Below, piece after piece: positions 50,305 through 60,116 of a stretch of 64,000 bases of DNA. Position 1 is the first letter of the stretch. Each line of letters opens with the position of its first letter. Under the pieces are notes generated by a model, which was not told where the DNA came from, ran no database searches, and saw nothing but the letters and a program-made list of their open reading frames with translations. A program made the translations under genes and the position numbers. Where the stretch lies: positions 124,001 through 188,000 of the forward strand of contig JAFEAE010000023.1 in assembly GCA_018266575.1 (NCBI GenBank), read 5' to 3'. Origin of the DNA: Bacteroidota bacterium. Lineage in GTDB: Bacteria; Bacteroidota; Bacteroidia; Chitinophagales; Chitinophagaceae.

Positions 50305-50662
50305 GATAACGAGTTAAACTGATTGAATGTGGTTTTAGGTACTAAACCATAGTCAATGGATTGTTCAGAGGTTGTCTCGGTAAGAATGGATTTACTTAAT
50401 AGCTATGCTGATTATTCTAAAGTGAAAATGCCTGACAAGAAGGAAAATTGAATTATGGTACGATCTTTCAAGGAGGGATAGTGTAAAAGTAAAATACATT
50501 TTTGACTTTCGCAATAGTTGGGCTAAATAAATCATTTGTAGTGCAATCATCTGATCATAAAATAGTAAGCGATTGCACAACAGGTTTTTAACCTTTTACA
50601 AAAAAAATAAGGCCGCCATTACAGCCGCCTTAATTTTATATCAAACAAGATAAATTATAAAC
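50305..50662. other. Gene-free stretch between two T9SS genes
   Basis: Contains an 8-bp inverted repeat GTGCAATC...GATTGCAC (about 50539-50577). Just after the stop at 50663 lies a GC-rich weak hairpin AAGGC...GCCTT, with a run of T on the minus strand (about 50605-50637), probably that gene's terminator. No gene is supported. Confidence 0.45.
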
Positions 50663-51970
50663 TTACCTGCTGATTAATACTTTGCTTGTTTGCACAGAGC
50701 CATTGGCTCCTGATATGTGCAACAAATAAACACCGGCAGGATAGTTACTAACAAGCAAGGAAATATTTGTTCCGCCTGCACCCAGGATTTTTGATTGAAC
50801 AACCTGGCCACTTGCATTTATCAGCCTCACTGTTAGATCAGTTGTAGCAGTTTTTCCTAAGAAAATATTTACGTAAGTTTTGGCTGGGTTAGGGAATATG
50901 CTCAGGCTTTCTGTTGCAGTGCTGCGAACAACCCTCACTTCAGAATATGTGTATTTTCCATCAAGGTCAAATGATTGCAAACGATAATAATTTATTTCAC
51001 CCAATGGAGAATTGTCAGTGAACGAATAATCCGTTGTAGTAGAAGAATTACCTTGTGCTGCAACTGTGCCTATAGATGTCCAACTTGCCCCATCTGCACT
51101 TCTTTCAATACTGAAATAAGAAGAGTTCTCTTCCTGCGTAGTTGCCCATGTAACCGAAACTGTATTATTGCCGTTTAATGATGCATTGAAATCAACAAGA
51201 ATAATTGGCAATGGAGTTACACCTGAGGTAGTGAAAAGGAATTGTGCTGGTGCACTGGTTTGAATCACAGATTGGCCAAGCCCAGACAAAGAATAATTAA
51301 GATTTGAAATTTTAGTATAAGGCGCCGCGGTTGATGGATTAAGCCCAAAAGCAGAAAATAATACGTGGCCTCCGCCTGAACCAGTATAAGTGATGTTACC
51401 AAATTTAATCGGAGTTGATTTATCATCAATTAATGAATGAGTTGTTCCAAGGTAAACTATAGCGGAAGATGAGTTTAAATATACACTTTTTCCGTTGAGG
51501 TTTAATTCTGCAGTAGCGGTGCTTCCATTAGCATTGCCTACTATGAGATGACTGGACATACCGTTATTAAATGGAGATGATCCGTTATTAAGGTTCAAAT
51601 TCGTGTTCAAGGTTAATGTTAATCCGTTAGGAATAACTAAGTAACCGCCATTTAAATTTGCGGAACCCAAAAGTGAACTACTGAGTGCAACATTAGCTGC
51701 CAATTGTACTACACTATAACCATTTGCTGATGCAAAAGTACAGTTTGTACAATCTTCATTTAAATACAAATAAACATACGACGATGCAGTTCCATTACTG
51801 ATATTGAACGTACAAGAATTTGCAGTTGTGTTACAATTTGTTCCCGCACGTGCAATTGTTAGTGTTCTTGATGAAGTAACATTAAAGGAGTAAGCAGTAG
51901 CATTTGCATTACAAACTGTAAATAGCAGTGCTACTAAACCCAATACTGAAGCTGAGTAAAATTTCTTCAT
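50663..51970 (-). CDS. T9SS-secreted surface protein
   Basis: 435 aa from MKKFYSASVLGLVALLF, whose signal peptide ends near ANA; a frame 16 codons longer puts unrelated residues before it. The N-terminal region has Cys pairs (GTNCNTTANSCTFNIS, NEDCTNCTFAS) like the gene at 48922. Then come the shared module (PIILVDFNASLNGNNTVSVTW, YFSIERSADGASW, DYSFTDNSPLGEINYYRL) and the sorting tail (IFPNPAKTYVNIFLG, AGVYLLHISG). Function unknown. Confidence 0.82.
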   Translation of the reverse strand: MKKFYSASVLGLVALLFTVCNANATAYSFNVTSSRTLTIARAGTNCNTTANSCTFNISNGTASSYVYLYLNEDCTNCTFASANGYSVVQLAANVALSSSLLGSANLNGGYLVIPNGLTLTLNTNLNLNNGSSPFNNGMSSHLIVGNANGSTATAELNLNGKSVYLNSSSAIVYLGTTHSLIDDKSTPIKFGNITYTGSGGGHVLFSAFGLNPSTAAPYTKISNLNYSLSGLGQSVIQTSAPAQFLFTTSGVTPLPIILVDFNASLNGNNTVSVTWATTQEENSSYFSIERSADGASWTSIGTVAAQGNSSTTTDYSFTDNSPLGEINYYRLQSFDLDGKYTYSEVRVVRSTATESLSIFPNPAKTYVNIFLGKTATTDLTVRLINASGQVVQSKILGAGGTNISLLVSNYPAGVYLLHISGANGSVQTSKVLISR

Positions 51971-52264
51971 GACCGATGGTTTTGAATAAAAAAATAAAAT
52001 GTGGTTTGGTAAAACCATAGAAGCACGGAGACAATAATTAACTCTTCTTAAGAATGGATTTTGTGGAGTAAGTTTCGCCTGTTAGTAACGGTTTTAGGTT
52101 TATTCAAATCCGTTATGAGGTTATAAGAAACAGGTATCTTTTCATTTGGAACGGGAAGTAAATGTAAAGAGGATTTTGGTATTTGTCAACAAAAAACAAA
52201 AAAATGTGAATAACTGAAATCAAAAAAAAAGGAGATATTAATGGAAAATCAAATGCATGCCCGG
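51971..52264. other. Gap upstream of the T9SS gene, no gene seen
   Basis: AT-rich. AACCATAG and AAGAATGGATTT also occur upstream of the T9SS gene at 50304, so the two genes may share promoter or leader sequence. No consensus box was found. Confidence 0.3.
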
Positions 52265-52996
52265 TTATTCTTCTTCCTCAACCTTATTCAATCCTAACTT
52301 ATCGATGGCCCCTTGCGCGGCAATCTGGCTGGCATCTTTTTTATTGTATGCTTTGCCCTGGGCTAATTGTTCCCCGTCAACAACTGCAGCAACAGTAAAC
52401 AATCTCCGCCCGCTTTCCATACGTTCGTCGATGGTTTCAAATTCAAGGTTCTTGCCGTTTTTATTTGCCCAGCCGTATAATTTATTTTTATGGTTGATCT
52501 CTAAATTTTCCAGGTCATCCAAAAACAAATAAGGTTGAATAATTCGTTCAATTACCCATTGCCTTGTTTTATCAAACCCTTTATCGAGATAAATTGCCCC
52601 AACAATTGCTTCCAGGGTGTTACCAAAGATCTGGCTCATCTTAAGCGAGCCGTCAAATTTGTTGAAATAGCTGATCTTTTTTACACCCATCTTCAATGCA
52701 ATCTCGTTCAACTGGTTCCGGTTAACCATTTTGCTCCGCATCTCTGTTAAAAAACCTTCTTCTTTATATGGATATTTTTTAAATAAAAAATCAGCAATGA
52801 TAGCGCTGAGGATTGCATCACCAAGGTATTCCAGACGTTCATTATTCTCATCAGAACCTTCCTTCAGCGAACGATGCGTGAGTGCTGTTTTATATAACAC
52901 GGCTTTGCCTGGTGTAAAACCAAGTACATTACGCAACTGTTTTTTAAGAGAGGCGGCGGTGCTGTCACTTTTTATAATTCGCTGAAGTATTCCCAC
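52265..52996 (-). CDS. rnc: Ribonuclease III
   Basis: Cleaves double-stranded RNA in rRNA maturation and regulation. 243 aa. The catalytic signature NERLEYLGDAIL (52-63) carries the metal-binding Glu and Asp, the second acidic site is in NTLEAIVGAIYLDKG, and a dsRNA-binding domain occupies about 165-237 (KNKLYGWANKNGKNLEFE, GKAYNKKDASQIAAQGAI). It lies after acpP-fabF, the usual bacterial order. Confidence 0.96.
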   Translation of the reverse strand: MGILQRIIKSDSTAASLKKQLRNVLGFTPGKAVLYKTALTHRSLKEGSDENNERLEYLGDAILSAIIADFLFKKYPYKEEGFLTEMRSKMVNRNQLNEIALKMGVKKISYFNKFDGSLKMSQIFGNTLEAIVGAIYLDKGFDKTRQWVIERIIQPYLFLDDLENLEINHKNKLYGWANKNGKNLEFETIDERMESGRRLFTVAAVVDGEQLAQGKAYNKKDASQIAAQGAIDKLGLNKVEEEE

Positions 52997-53091
52997 AAGT
53001 AAAAGCTACAATTTTTTTTGGTCAGGCAAAAATAGAAATAACCTTCCTGAAAAAAACAAACGTTGAATTATGAGCAGAAGAATGCAGAAAA

Positions 53092-54345
53092 TTATGCTTC
53101 GTATTTTTTTACGATTACACATGCATTGTGACCGCCAAAACCAAACGTGTTGCTTAAGGCAGCACGAACTGTTCTTTTTTGTGATTTATGGAAAGTAAAA
53201 TTAAGGCGTGGATCAAGTTCCGGATCGTCGGTAAAATGGTTGATGGTTGGTGGAACAATATCGTTCACTACACTCATAATGCATGCAATTGCTTCAATAA
53301 CACCTGCAGCCCCCAAGCAATGCCCAGTCATGGATTTTGTGGAGCTGATATTTAAATTAAATGCATGTTCACCAAAGACATCCATAACGGCTTTTACTTC
53401 AGAGATATCCCCCAATGGAGTAGATGTTCCGTGTGTGTTGATGTAATCAATATCTGTCGGTTTCATGCCTGCATCTCGTAATGCAGCATTCATTACATTT
53501 TTTGCACCAAGCCCTTCCGGATGTGGGGCAGTAATATGATGTGCATCTGCTGTAGCACCGGCACCGGCTATCTCACAATAAATTTTTGCGCCCCTTGCTT
53601 TGGCATGCTCATATTCTTCCAAAACAAGAACACCGGCTCCTTCACCCATCACAAAACCATCACGGTCTTTGTCGTAGGGACGGCTTGCAGTTTTAGGGTC
53701 TTCATTGCGTTCGCTCAATGCTTTCATCGCATTAAAACCACCAACACCTGCTTCAATGATCACGCTTTCAGAGCCTCCACCCAACACTATATCGGCCATG
53801 CCTAACCGAATTAAGTTAAAAGCTTCCATAACAGCATTGGTAGAAGATGCACAAGCGCTGACCACTGCAAAATTCGGCCCACGAAAACCGTGGCGTATGG
53901 AAATATGCCCTGCGGCAATATCCAAAATCATTTTCGGGATGAAGAAAGGATTGAAACGTGGGGTGCCGTCGCCTTTGGCAAAGTTGGCTACTTCTTCCTG
54001 GAAAGTAGTAATGCCACCGATACCGCTTGCAAATACAACACCTACCCTGTCTGTATTTACATTCTCCTTATTAATGCCCGCATCTTTTACGGCTTCATCA
54101 CTGGCAGCAATGGCTGTTTGTGTAAAGCGGTCGAGCTTGCGTGCCTCTTTACGGTCGAGATATTGAAGCGGATCGAAGTTCTTTAATTCGCAGGCAAAAC
54201 GTGTTTTGAATTTCGTTGCATCAAATTGTTTAATAAGATCAGCGCCTGAAACGCCATTGATCAACCCGTTCCAATAATCGTTCAGGTTATTGCCCAATGG
54301 TGTTAAAGCACCGATTCCCGTAACGACAACTCTTTTCAATTCCAT
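53092..54345 (-). CDS. fabF: 3-oxoacyl-ACP synthase II
   Basis: 417-aa condensing enzyme that elongates fatty acids. Cys-His-His triad: Cys165 in VVSACASSTN, His near 306 in NTHGTSTPLGD and His near 343 in SMTGHCLGAAG. The C-terminus NTFGFGGHNACVIV is conserved. It lies about 100 bases downstream of acpP in the same orientation. Confidence 0.97.
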   Translation of the reverse strand: MELKRVVVTGIGALTPLGNNLNDYWNGLINGVSGADLIKQFDATKFKTRFACELKNFDPLQYLDRKEARKLDRFTQTAIAASDEAVKDAGINKENVNTDRVGVVFASGIGGITTFQEEVANFAKGDGTPRFNPFFIPKMILDIAAGHISIRHGFRGPNFAVVSACASSTNAVMEAFNLIRLGMADIVLGGGSESVIIEAGVGGFNAMKALSERNEDPKTASRPYDKDRDGFVMGEGAGVLVLEEYEHAKARGAKIYCEIAGAGATADAHHITAPHPEGLGAKNVMNAALRDAGMKPTDIDYINTHGTSTPLGDISEVKAVMDVFGEHAFNLNISSTKSMTGHCLGAAGVIEAIACIMSVVNDIVPPTINHFTDDPELDPRLNFTFHKSQKRTVRAALSNTFGFGGHNACVIVKKYEA

Positions 54346-54446
54346 ATAAAGTGCCCGGAAATTTTAAAAGTGATAATCCGCCTTACTACAATCAAGTGTT
54401 GAAAGGCGGATCAAACGAATTTAGTGCAGAGAACTTTTGTATGCGC

Positions 54447-54683
54447 TTATTTAGCGTGTTCTTCCAGGTATGCAACGGCCTGCCCTACCGTGGTGATTGT
54501 TTCAGCCTGCTCGTCAGGAATAGAAATATTGAATTCTTTTTCAAATTCCATAATCAGTTCAACCGTGTCTAATGAATCGGCGCCCAGGTCATTAGTAAAA
54601 GAAGCTTCATTGGTAACTTCAGCTTCTTCAACGCCTAATTTATCTACTATAATCTTTTTTACTCTTGTAGCGATGTCTGACAT
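54447..54683 (-). CDS. acpP: Acyl carrier protein
   Basis: 78 aa, acidic. The phosphopantetheine attachment Ser37 lies in LGADSLDTVELIM. First gene of acpP-fabF-rnc. An exact -7 box lies upstream. Confidence 0.97.
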   Translation of the reverse strand: MSDIATRVKKIIVDKLGVEEAEVTNEASFTNDLGADSLDTVELIMEFEKEFNISIPDEQAETITTVGQAVAYLEEHAK

Positions 54684-54707
54684 TTTTGTAAAGTTTAGTT
54701 ACGGCTG

Positions 54708-54715
54708 CAAAAATA
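54708..54715 (-). promoter_or_regulatory. -7 promoter box of acpP
   Basis: On the minus strand TATTTTTG matches TAnnTTTG, 24 bases before the acpP ATG. It probably drives acpP-fabF-rnc. Confidence 0.55.
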
Positions 54716-54962
54716 TAATTTTTGAATTAAACACAGCAAACTACCCATTTTTAATTTTTAAGGCAGATTTTGGTGTATCCATTGTTTTGTAGTAATATCC
54801 GGCGCCCTCAAACAAAGTACACATATACTTGCTTAACCGAATAATAACTAATAACATAACCGGGCAAAAGGAATAATCAGGAAATTTGATTTTTATATTT
54901 TATTTACAAGGAATCAGTAAATTGAGATTCGATAGAAAGCAACCTTTTAAAAAACCGTTAGC

Positions 54963-55397
54963 ATGGCCCTTAAGATGATTGATCACGGAACTAAAGAATA
55001 TGAGCAGATGGTGCATTTGCGTTATGAAATATTGCGCAAGCCCATCGGGCTAAGTTTTGATAAAAACGAACTGGACAAAGAAAAAGATGATGTACTGATC
55101 GGCGCTTTTGAGGATGAACGTATATTAGGCTGTTGCCTGCTTACTAAAATGGATGATAAAACAGTCCGCCTCCGGCAAATGGCCGTCCCTAATAACCTGC
55201 AGGGAAAAGGCATTGGAAGGGCGTTGATGATTTTTGCCGAGAATATTGCCCGCGATCTTGGTTATAAAAAACTAATTATGCATGCACGAAAAACTGCTAT
55301 TGGTTTTTATGGAAAACTCGGCTATTCTGTTGTTGGTAATGAATTCGAAGAAGTAACCATTCCTCATTTCGTAATGGAGAAGGCGTTGAGGAATTAA
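54963..55397 (+). CDS. GNAT-family N-acetyltransferase
   Basis: 144 aa. Acetyl-CoA-binding motif A is RQMAVPNNLQGKGIGRALM (QxxGxG/A form), preceded by strand ILGCCLLTKMDD and followed by the motif B region GFYGKLGYSVVG. It resembles the ElaA/YjcF-like small acetyltransferases; the substrate is unknown. It diverges from acpP. Confidence 0.88.
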   Translation: MALKMIDHGTKEYEQMVHLRYEILRKPIGLSFDKNELDKEKDDVLIGAFEDERILGCCLLTKMDDKTVRLRQMAVPNNLQGKGIGRALMIFAENIARDLGYKKLIMHARKTAIGFYGKLGYSVVGNEFEEVTIPHFVMEKALRN

Positions 55398-55472
55398 TAA
55401 TTGAGAATTGATAATGAATAATTTTGGTCTCCGGTATTTTGAACTATCAACTATAAATTATACGCTGCCAAC

Positions 55473-55844
55473 TCACTTTATCAGCCTGATACAAAACGGA
55501 TACCTGTAAATCTTTCCTTCGCTGGCACGAATGGTAGCTATAATTACTAAAATCAAAGCTGCAAGGCTTACAAGGCCAAGAATCAGTGCCCCTATAATAA
55601 TCAATGTTAAAATAACCCCAACTATGCATGCGATAAACAAGGTAATCTGAAAATTCAGCGACTCTTTTGCATGATCAGAAACAAATTTTGATTCATCCTT
55701 TTTGATTAAATAAATAACCAGTGGTGCAATAAACCAGGTTACCAATGTAAGTATGTGAGATAAAAGCGCTAATGTTTTTTCATCACTTGTTGGCGGAACT
55801 ATTGGTTGTTCTTCGGTGCCAAGAAAGGAGCTTTGATTTTCCAT
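55473..55844 (-). CDS. DUF4870-like small membrane protein
   Basis: 123 aa from MENQSSFLGTEEQP; a frame ten codons longer is less likely. After a polar N-terminus there are three membrane helices (LALLSHILTLVTWFIAPLVIYLI, then a loop KKDESKFVSDHAKESLNFQ, then two more). The loop HAKESLNFQITLFI is the DUF4870/Tic20-like signature. Function unknown. It lies 33 bases downstream of mfd and may share its transcript. Confidence 0.82.
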   Translation of the reverse strand: MENQSSFLGTEEQPIVPPTSDEKTLALLSHILTLVTWFIAPLVIYLIKKDESKFVSDHAKESLNFQITLFIACIVGVILTLIIIGALILGLVSLAALILVIIATIRASEGKIYRYPFCIRLIK

Positions 55845-55877
55845 ACAGAAGTATTTTTTATGAATATACTTCAAAAA

Positions 55878-58800
55878 TCAATCAACAGAAAGGGCCGTTT
55901 CAATATTTTTTTTGTTTACTGCATTATTCATACGCTGTAAAAACTGAAGAAGTTCCTGCATGGAATTAGTATCATCAACAGATAGCAAAAATAATTTTCC
56001 TGCTTGCTTCAATTTCGCTTTATTGGTTTGCTTTTGTATGTACTGCAAAATATTTTTGAAGGTAGCCGATTCAAAATAGGGAGAATCCGGTTTACCTACA
56101 AAATAACATTTCAGCGTATCGTCTTTCAATATCAGTTTCTCAAAACCCAGTTCCACAGAAAGTTTGCGGCTTCTTACCGTATCAAAAAGGTCTTCAACCT
56201 GTTTGGGAACAGGGCCAAATCGGTCTTGTAATTCATTATAAAATCCCAGTAAATCATCTTCAGAATCGCAACTATCAAGCCTTGTATATAATGATAACCT
56301 CTCTGTGATGCTTTCTACATAACTGTCGGGAATTAAAATTTCCAGATCGGTGTCGATCGTACAATCCTGTACGTAATCTTCCTGCTTCGAAATTTCTTCC
56401 TTGAATAATTCCTTGAATTCGGAACGCTTCAATTCTTTTATTGCTTCATCTAAAATTTTCTGGTAGGTTTCAAAACCGATCTCCGCCATAAAACCACTTT
56501 GTTCCCCGCCAAGCATATTTCCCGCACCACGGATGTCAAGGTCGCGCATTGAAATTTGAAACCCGCTTCCAAGATCGCTGTGTTGTTCGAGTGTCTGTAA
56601 CCGTTTTCGTGAATCTGCAGGCAATGTTGCCAATGAAGGCGCAAGCAAATAACAAAATGCTTTTTTGTTGCTTCGTCCGACACGCCCGCGCAACTGGTGC
56701 AGATCGCTTAAACCAAATTGATGCGCATTGTTAATAATGATCGTATTTACGTTGGGGATATCCACACCGCTTTCTACAATATTCGTACACACAAGCACGT
56801 CATATTTTTTATCAATGAAATCAAGAATGCGTTCTTCGAGGTCATTACCTTCCATTTGCCCATGTGCATAGCCTACACTCAGGTCGGGGCATAGGCCTTT
56901 AATGATAGCAGCCATTTCAGCCAAACCATGTACGCGGTTGAAAATAAAAAATACCTGCCCGCCCCGTTCCGTTTCAAAATAGATCGCATCGCGGATAAAA
57001 TCTTCTTCGTATCCGCGCAATTCTGTTTGTATGGGTTGGCGGTTAGGCGGCGGGGTATTGATAATACTTAAATCCCTTGCCCCCATCAAGCTGAACTGAA
57101 GTGTTCGTGGGATAGGTGTTGCCGTTAGTGTCAGGCAATCTACATTTGTGCGAAGCGTCTTTATTTTTTCCTTATGTGCAACACCAAATTTTTGTTCTTC
57201 ATCAATTACCAATAACCCGAGGTTTTTGAACTTGACATCCTTTCCCAAGAGTGCGTGAGTACCGATCACGATATCTACTTTTCCATCTTCCACTTTTTTC
57301 AATGTTTCTTTTTTTTCTTTGGAAGATTTGAAACGATTGATATAATCAACCGTTACCGGAAAATCTTTCAAACGCTCACTGAATGTTTTGTAATGCTGAA
57401 ACGCGAGAATTGTTGTTGGAACCAATACAGCAGCTTGTTTGCCGTCGCAACAGGTTTTGAATGCCGAGCGGATCGCTACTTCTGTTTTCCCAAAACCAAC
57501 ATCGCCGCAAACCAACCTGTCCATCGGTGATGAGGATTCCATATCTTTTTTTACATCGGCAGTTGCTTTGCTCTGGTCGGGAGTATCTTCATAAATAAAA
57601 GAAGCTTCCAGTTCCGTTTGCATATAATTATCCGGTGAATGCGCAAAACCATGTGCGGCTTTTCTTTGCGCATATAATTTGATAAGGTCGAAAGCAATTT
57701 CCTTGACTTTCGTTTTTGTTTTTTCTTTCAGCTTCTGCCATACATCGCTTCCTAATTTGTTAATCTTCGGAACCGTTCCTTCTTTGCCGGTGAATTTTGA
57801 AATTTTGTGCAGCGAATTAATATTCACGTATAAAATATCGCTGTCCTTATAAATGATGCGCACTGCCTCCTGTAATCTTCCATTCACTTCAATCTTCTGC
57901 AAACCGCTGTATGTGCCAACTCCGTGATCAATATGCGTAACATAATCTCCCGGCTGCAATTCGCGGAGTGTACGGAGTGTGATCGCTTTGTTCTTATTAT
58001 AAGCCTGCCTGACCTTGTATTTATGATAACGTTGAAAGATCTGGTGATCGGTATAACAAACAATTTTCAGGTCATCATCAATAAATCCCTCATGAATGGA
58101 AGTTGGAATTGGCGTGAACTGAATTTCCGATTTCAGGTCTTCGAAAATCGCATGCAATCTTTCTAATTGACGCGGATTTTCTGCGAATAAAAAAAGCTGG
58201 TATTTTTTCGATTCCCAATTCCGCAGGTCTTTTATTAGTAATTCAAACTGCCGGTTGAAAGAAGGCTGCGATTTTGTATTGAAAGAGATTTCGGTCGTCG
58301 GACAGCGGTCGTCAGACATCAGATGATTATCACCCGAAGAAAATTCGACTTGATGAAATTTTTGCAGTTGCGATCCCAAAGAAGAAGCATTAATAAAATC
58401 ATCAAGCTTCACATCTTTTTTCTGATCGGGATTTTCTTCATCGGTTTTTATTTGTTGCGCACCAATACCCGATTCTAAAAATTGTTGCAGTTCTTCTTCC
58501 TGCAATACAATTCTTTCTTTAATAAATCCCCAATCCTGCATCCACAAAACGGTGTTTCCGGGAATGAAATCGAAGAAAGAAATTTTCTCTTCACTTTCAA
58601 ATTGTGTTTCTACATTCGGGATAATGCTAACCTGTAATAATTTCCGTTCACTCAATTGCGTTTCCGGATCAAAAATGCGGATAGAATCCACATCGTTGCC
58701 AAACAATTCCACGCGGTAAGGCTTATCATTTCCGAATGAATAGATATCTAATATCCCGCCACGTAATGCAAACTGTCCGGGTTCATACACAAAATCGGTC

Positions 58801-59312
58801 CGTTCAAAACCATACTGCACAAATTTTTCCATCACGCCATTTACATCAAGGTTATCACCGGCCTTGATGTAAATAATATTTCCAGACAATGTTTTCGGAA
58901 GCACTACTTTTTCAAAAAGCGCTTCAGGGTATGTAACAATTATTTTCCTGTTTCCGCCGGAACTCCATCGTGTAAGCGTTTCCGTGCGCAACATCACGTG
59001 GCTGCTGTTCAGCAAACGATAATTTTTCCGGTTCTTGAATGAAGAAGGGAAATAAAAAATATCTAATGCATGAGAAATATTTTCAATAGTGTTGTGCAGG
59101 TATGCCGCAGCTTCCGCATCTTCACAAACAACTACATGGTTCAACTGGCTTGCTGCGCTATGCTGAAAAACTGCGCTGATCGCAAACGCAGGCGAACTTC
59201 CCTGAAGGTTTGTGAGAAAAATTTTTTGCGGTTGGGAAAAAGAAAGCCTGTCCGCAACCTGAAAAATGCGGGGAGAATTTAACCATAAACCTGATAAAAC
59301 CTCACTGTTCAT
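55878..59312 (-). CDS. mfd: Transcription-repair coupling factor
   Basis: Removes stalled RNA polymerase and recruits UvrA to lesions. 1,144 aa from MNSEVLSGLW. Order: UvrB-like N-terminal domains, RNA-polymerase-interacting domain (ELQPGDYVTHIDHGVGTY), helicase lobes with CGDVGFGKTEVA (Walker A), DEEQKFG (DExx box) and QLRGRVGRS, and a C-terminal TRCF domain. The frame could begin 26 codons earlier, but a promoter box sits between the two starts. Bases 58291-58322 are a GTCGTC-family repeat read in frame (DDRCPTTE) in the non-conserved N-terminal part. Confidence 0.95.
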   Translation of the reverse strand: MNSEVLSGLWLNSPRIFQVADRLSFSQPQKIFLTNLQGSSPAFAISAVFQHSAASQLNHVVVCEDAEAAAYLHNTIENISHALDIFYFPSSFKNRKNYRLLNSSHVMLRTETLTRWSSGGNRKIIVTYPEALFEKVVLPKTLSGNIIYIKAGDNLDVNGVMEKFVQYGFERTDFVYEPGQFALRGGILDIYSFGNDKPYRVELFGNDVDSIRIFDPETQLSERKLLQVSIIPNVETQFESEEKISFFDFIPGNTVLWMQDWGFIKERIVLQEEELQQFLESGIGAQQIKTDEENPDQKKDVKLDDFINASSLGSQLQKFHQVEFSSGDNHLMSDDRCPTTEISFNTKSQPSFNRQFELLIKDLRNWESKKYQLFLFAENPRQLERLHAIFEDLKSEIQFTPIPTSIHEGFIDDDLKIVCYTDHQIFQRYHKYKVRQAYNKNKAITLRTLRELQPGDYVTHIDHGVGTYSGLQKIEVNGRLQEAVRIIYKDSDILYVNINSLHKISKFTGKEGTVPKINKLGSDVWQKLKEKTKTKVKEIAFDLIKLYAQRKAAHGFAHSPDNYMQTELEASFIYEDTPDQSKATADVKKDMESSSPMDRLVCGDVGFGKTEVAIRSAFKTCCDGKQAAVLVPTTILAFQHYKTFSERLKDFPVTVDYINRFKSSKEKKETLKKVEDGKVDIVIGTHALLGKDVKFKNLGLLVIDEEQKFGVAHKEKIKTLRTNVDCLTLTATPIPRTLQFSLMGARDLSIINTPPPNRQPIQTELRGYEEDFIRDAIYFETERGGQVFFIFNRVHGLAEMAAIIKGLCPDLSVGYAHGQMEGNDLEERILDFIDKKYDVLVCTNIVESGVDIPNVNTIIINNAHQFGLSDLHQLRGRVGRSNKKAFCYLLAPSLATLPADSRKRLQTLEQHSDLGSGFQISMRDLDIRGAGNMLGGEQSGFMAEIGFETYQKILDEAIKELKRSEFKELFKEEISKQEDYVQDCTIDTDLEILIPDSYVESITERLSLYTRLDSCDSEDDLLGFYNELQDRFGPVPKQVEDLFDTVRSRKLSVELGFEKLILKDDTLKCYFVGKPDSPYFESATFKNILQYIQKQTNKAKLKQAGKLFLLSVDDTNSMQELLQFLQRMNNAVNKKNIETALSVD
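58291..58322. repeat. GTCGTC-family repeat inside mfd
   Basis: TCGGTCGTCGGACAGCGG followed by TCGTCAGACATCAG matches the intergenic 28565-28656 family. It is in frame and encodes part of a hydrophilic loop. Confidence 0.6.
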
Positions 59313-59320
59313 TCGGACTG

Positions 59321-59328
59321 CAAATATA
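59321..59328 (-). promoter_or_regulatory. -7 promoter box of mfd
   Basis: On the minus strand TATATTTG is an exact TAnnTTTG match. Eight bases separate it from the ATG at 59312, the same spacing as at guaA, so a leaderless mRNA is likely. Confidence 0.6.
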
Positions 59329-59562
59329 TTAAGATTAATGGTTTCACACAAAGACACAATGGCGCGGAGATTTCTTGTAAAAAAATTCAAATCATCTCAT
59401 CAATCTTATAAAGCTCAAAAATCAGGCTTCAAACAAAATATAAGCAACCTCATATCCGAAAAAAGCGTAATTATTTCTGAAGAAAGGAACCGCTTGTGAA
59501 GTGTATAATCTTATAAAAAGAAAAAATTGAAAGATCACCATTTAAATTTTTGCGGTATTTTG

Positions 59563-60027
59563 TTAATAGGTGGCATCATAGTCAACCCTGATCTCGACCT
59601 TTGACATTTTACCGGGAAGCACTTCAACAGGTGCGATATTATTATCCTTATCAAACCAGTTGGCGTAAAACAGCGTATCTTTTTTAGTGAAGATGGAATA
59701 ACGCCCAACGGGTAATGCGATCTTAAAATAACCATTCTTATCTGACTGAATTTTTTTTACCAGCTTTGTTTTCATGGAAAAATAAAATGCAGAATAACCT
59801 TGCCGGTCAACATCTTTGATATTGGTCAGCTGATAAATATAAACAGTTGTTTTAAATGGTTGCGGTGGCGGAAGCTTTACATCGGGTGAAGGCATGCGGT
59901 TTCCCTTTACACGGAAAACATAACCTTCAATGCCTTGCTTTTTAAAAAAGAAGTTTGATATATTTAAACTTAATGCAGGCAATGATATCAGAATTAACAG
60001 AAACCGGCTAACAAAAATGTTCAACAT
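59563..60027 (-). CDS. Small secreted protein with transthyretin-like fold
   Basis: 154 aa. An N-terminal hydrophobic segment (residues 6-24) serves as signal or anchor. The rest resembles a carboxypeptidase-regulatory/prealbumin-like beta sandwich: IEGYVFRVKGNRMPSP, TTVYIYQLTN, QSDKNGYFKIALPVGRYSIFTKKD, EVLPGKMSKVEIRVDYDA. Such domains often occur in surface proteins; function unknown. It diverges from the subtilase gene. Confidence 0.7.
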   Translation of the reverse strand: MLNIFVSRFLLILISLPALSLNISNFFFKKQGIEGYVFRVKGNRMPSPDVKLPPPQPFKTTVYIYQLTNIKDVDRQGYSAFYFSMKTKLVKKIQSDKNGYFKIALPVGRYSIFTKKDTLFYANWFDKDNNIAPVEVLPGKMSKVEIRVDYDATY

Positions 60028-60116
60028 TGCTTTACCTGTTTTTTCTGAAGTTATTACAAAAATAATTCCTGATTATAAAAAACATTAATTTCGGAAGCTA
60101 TTATTAAACCAAGTTT

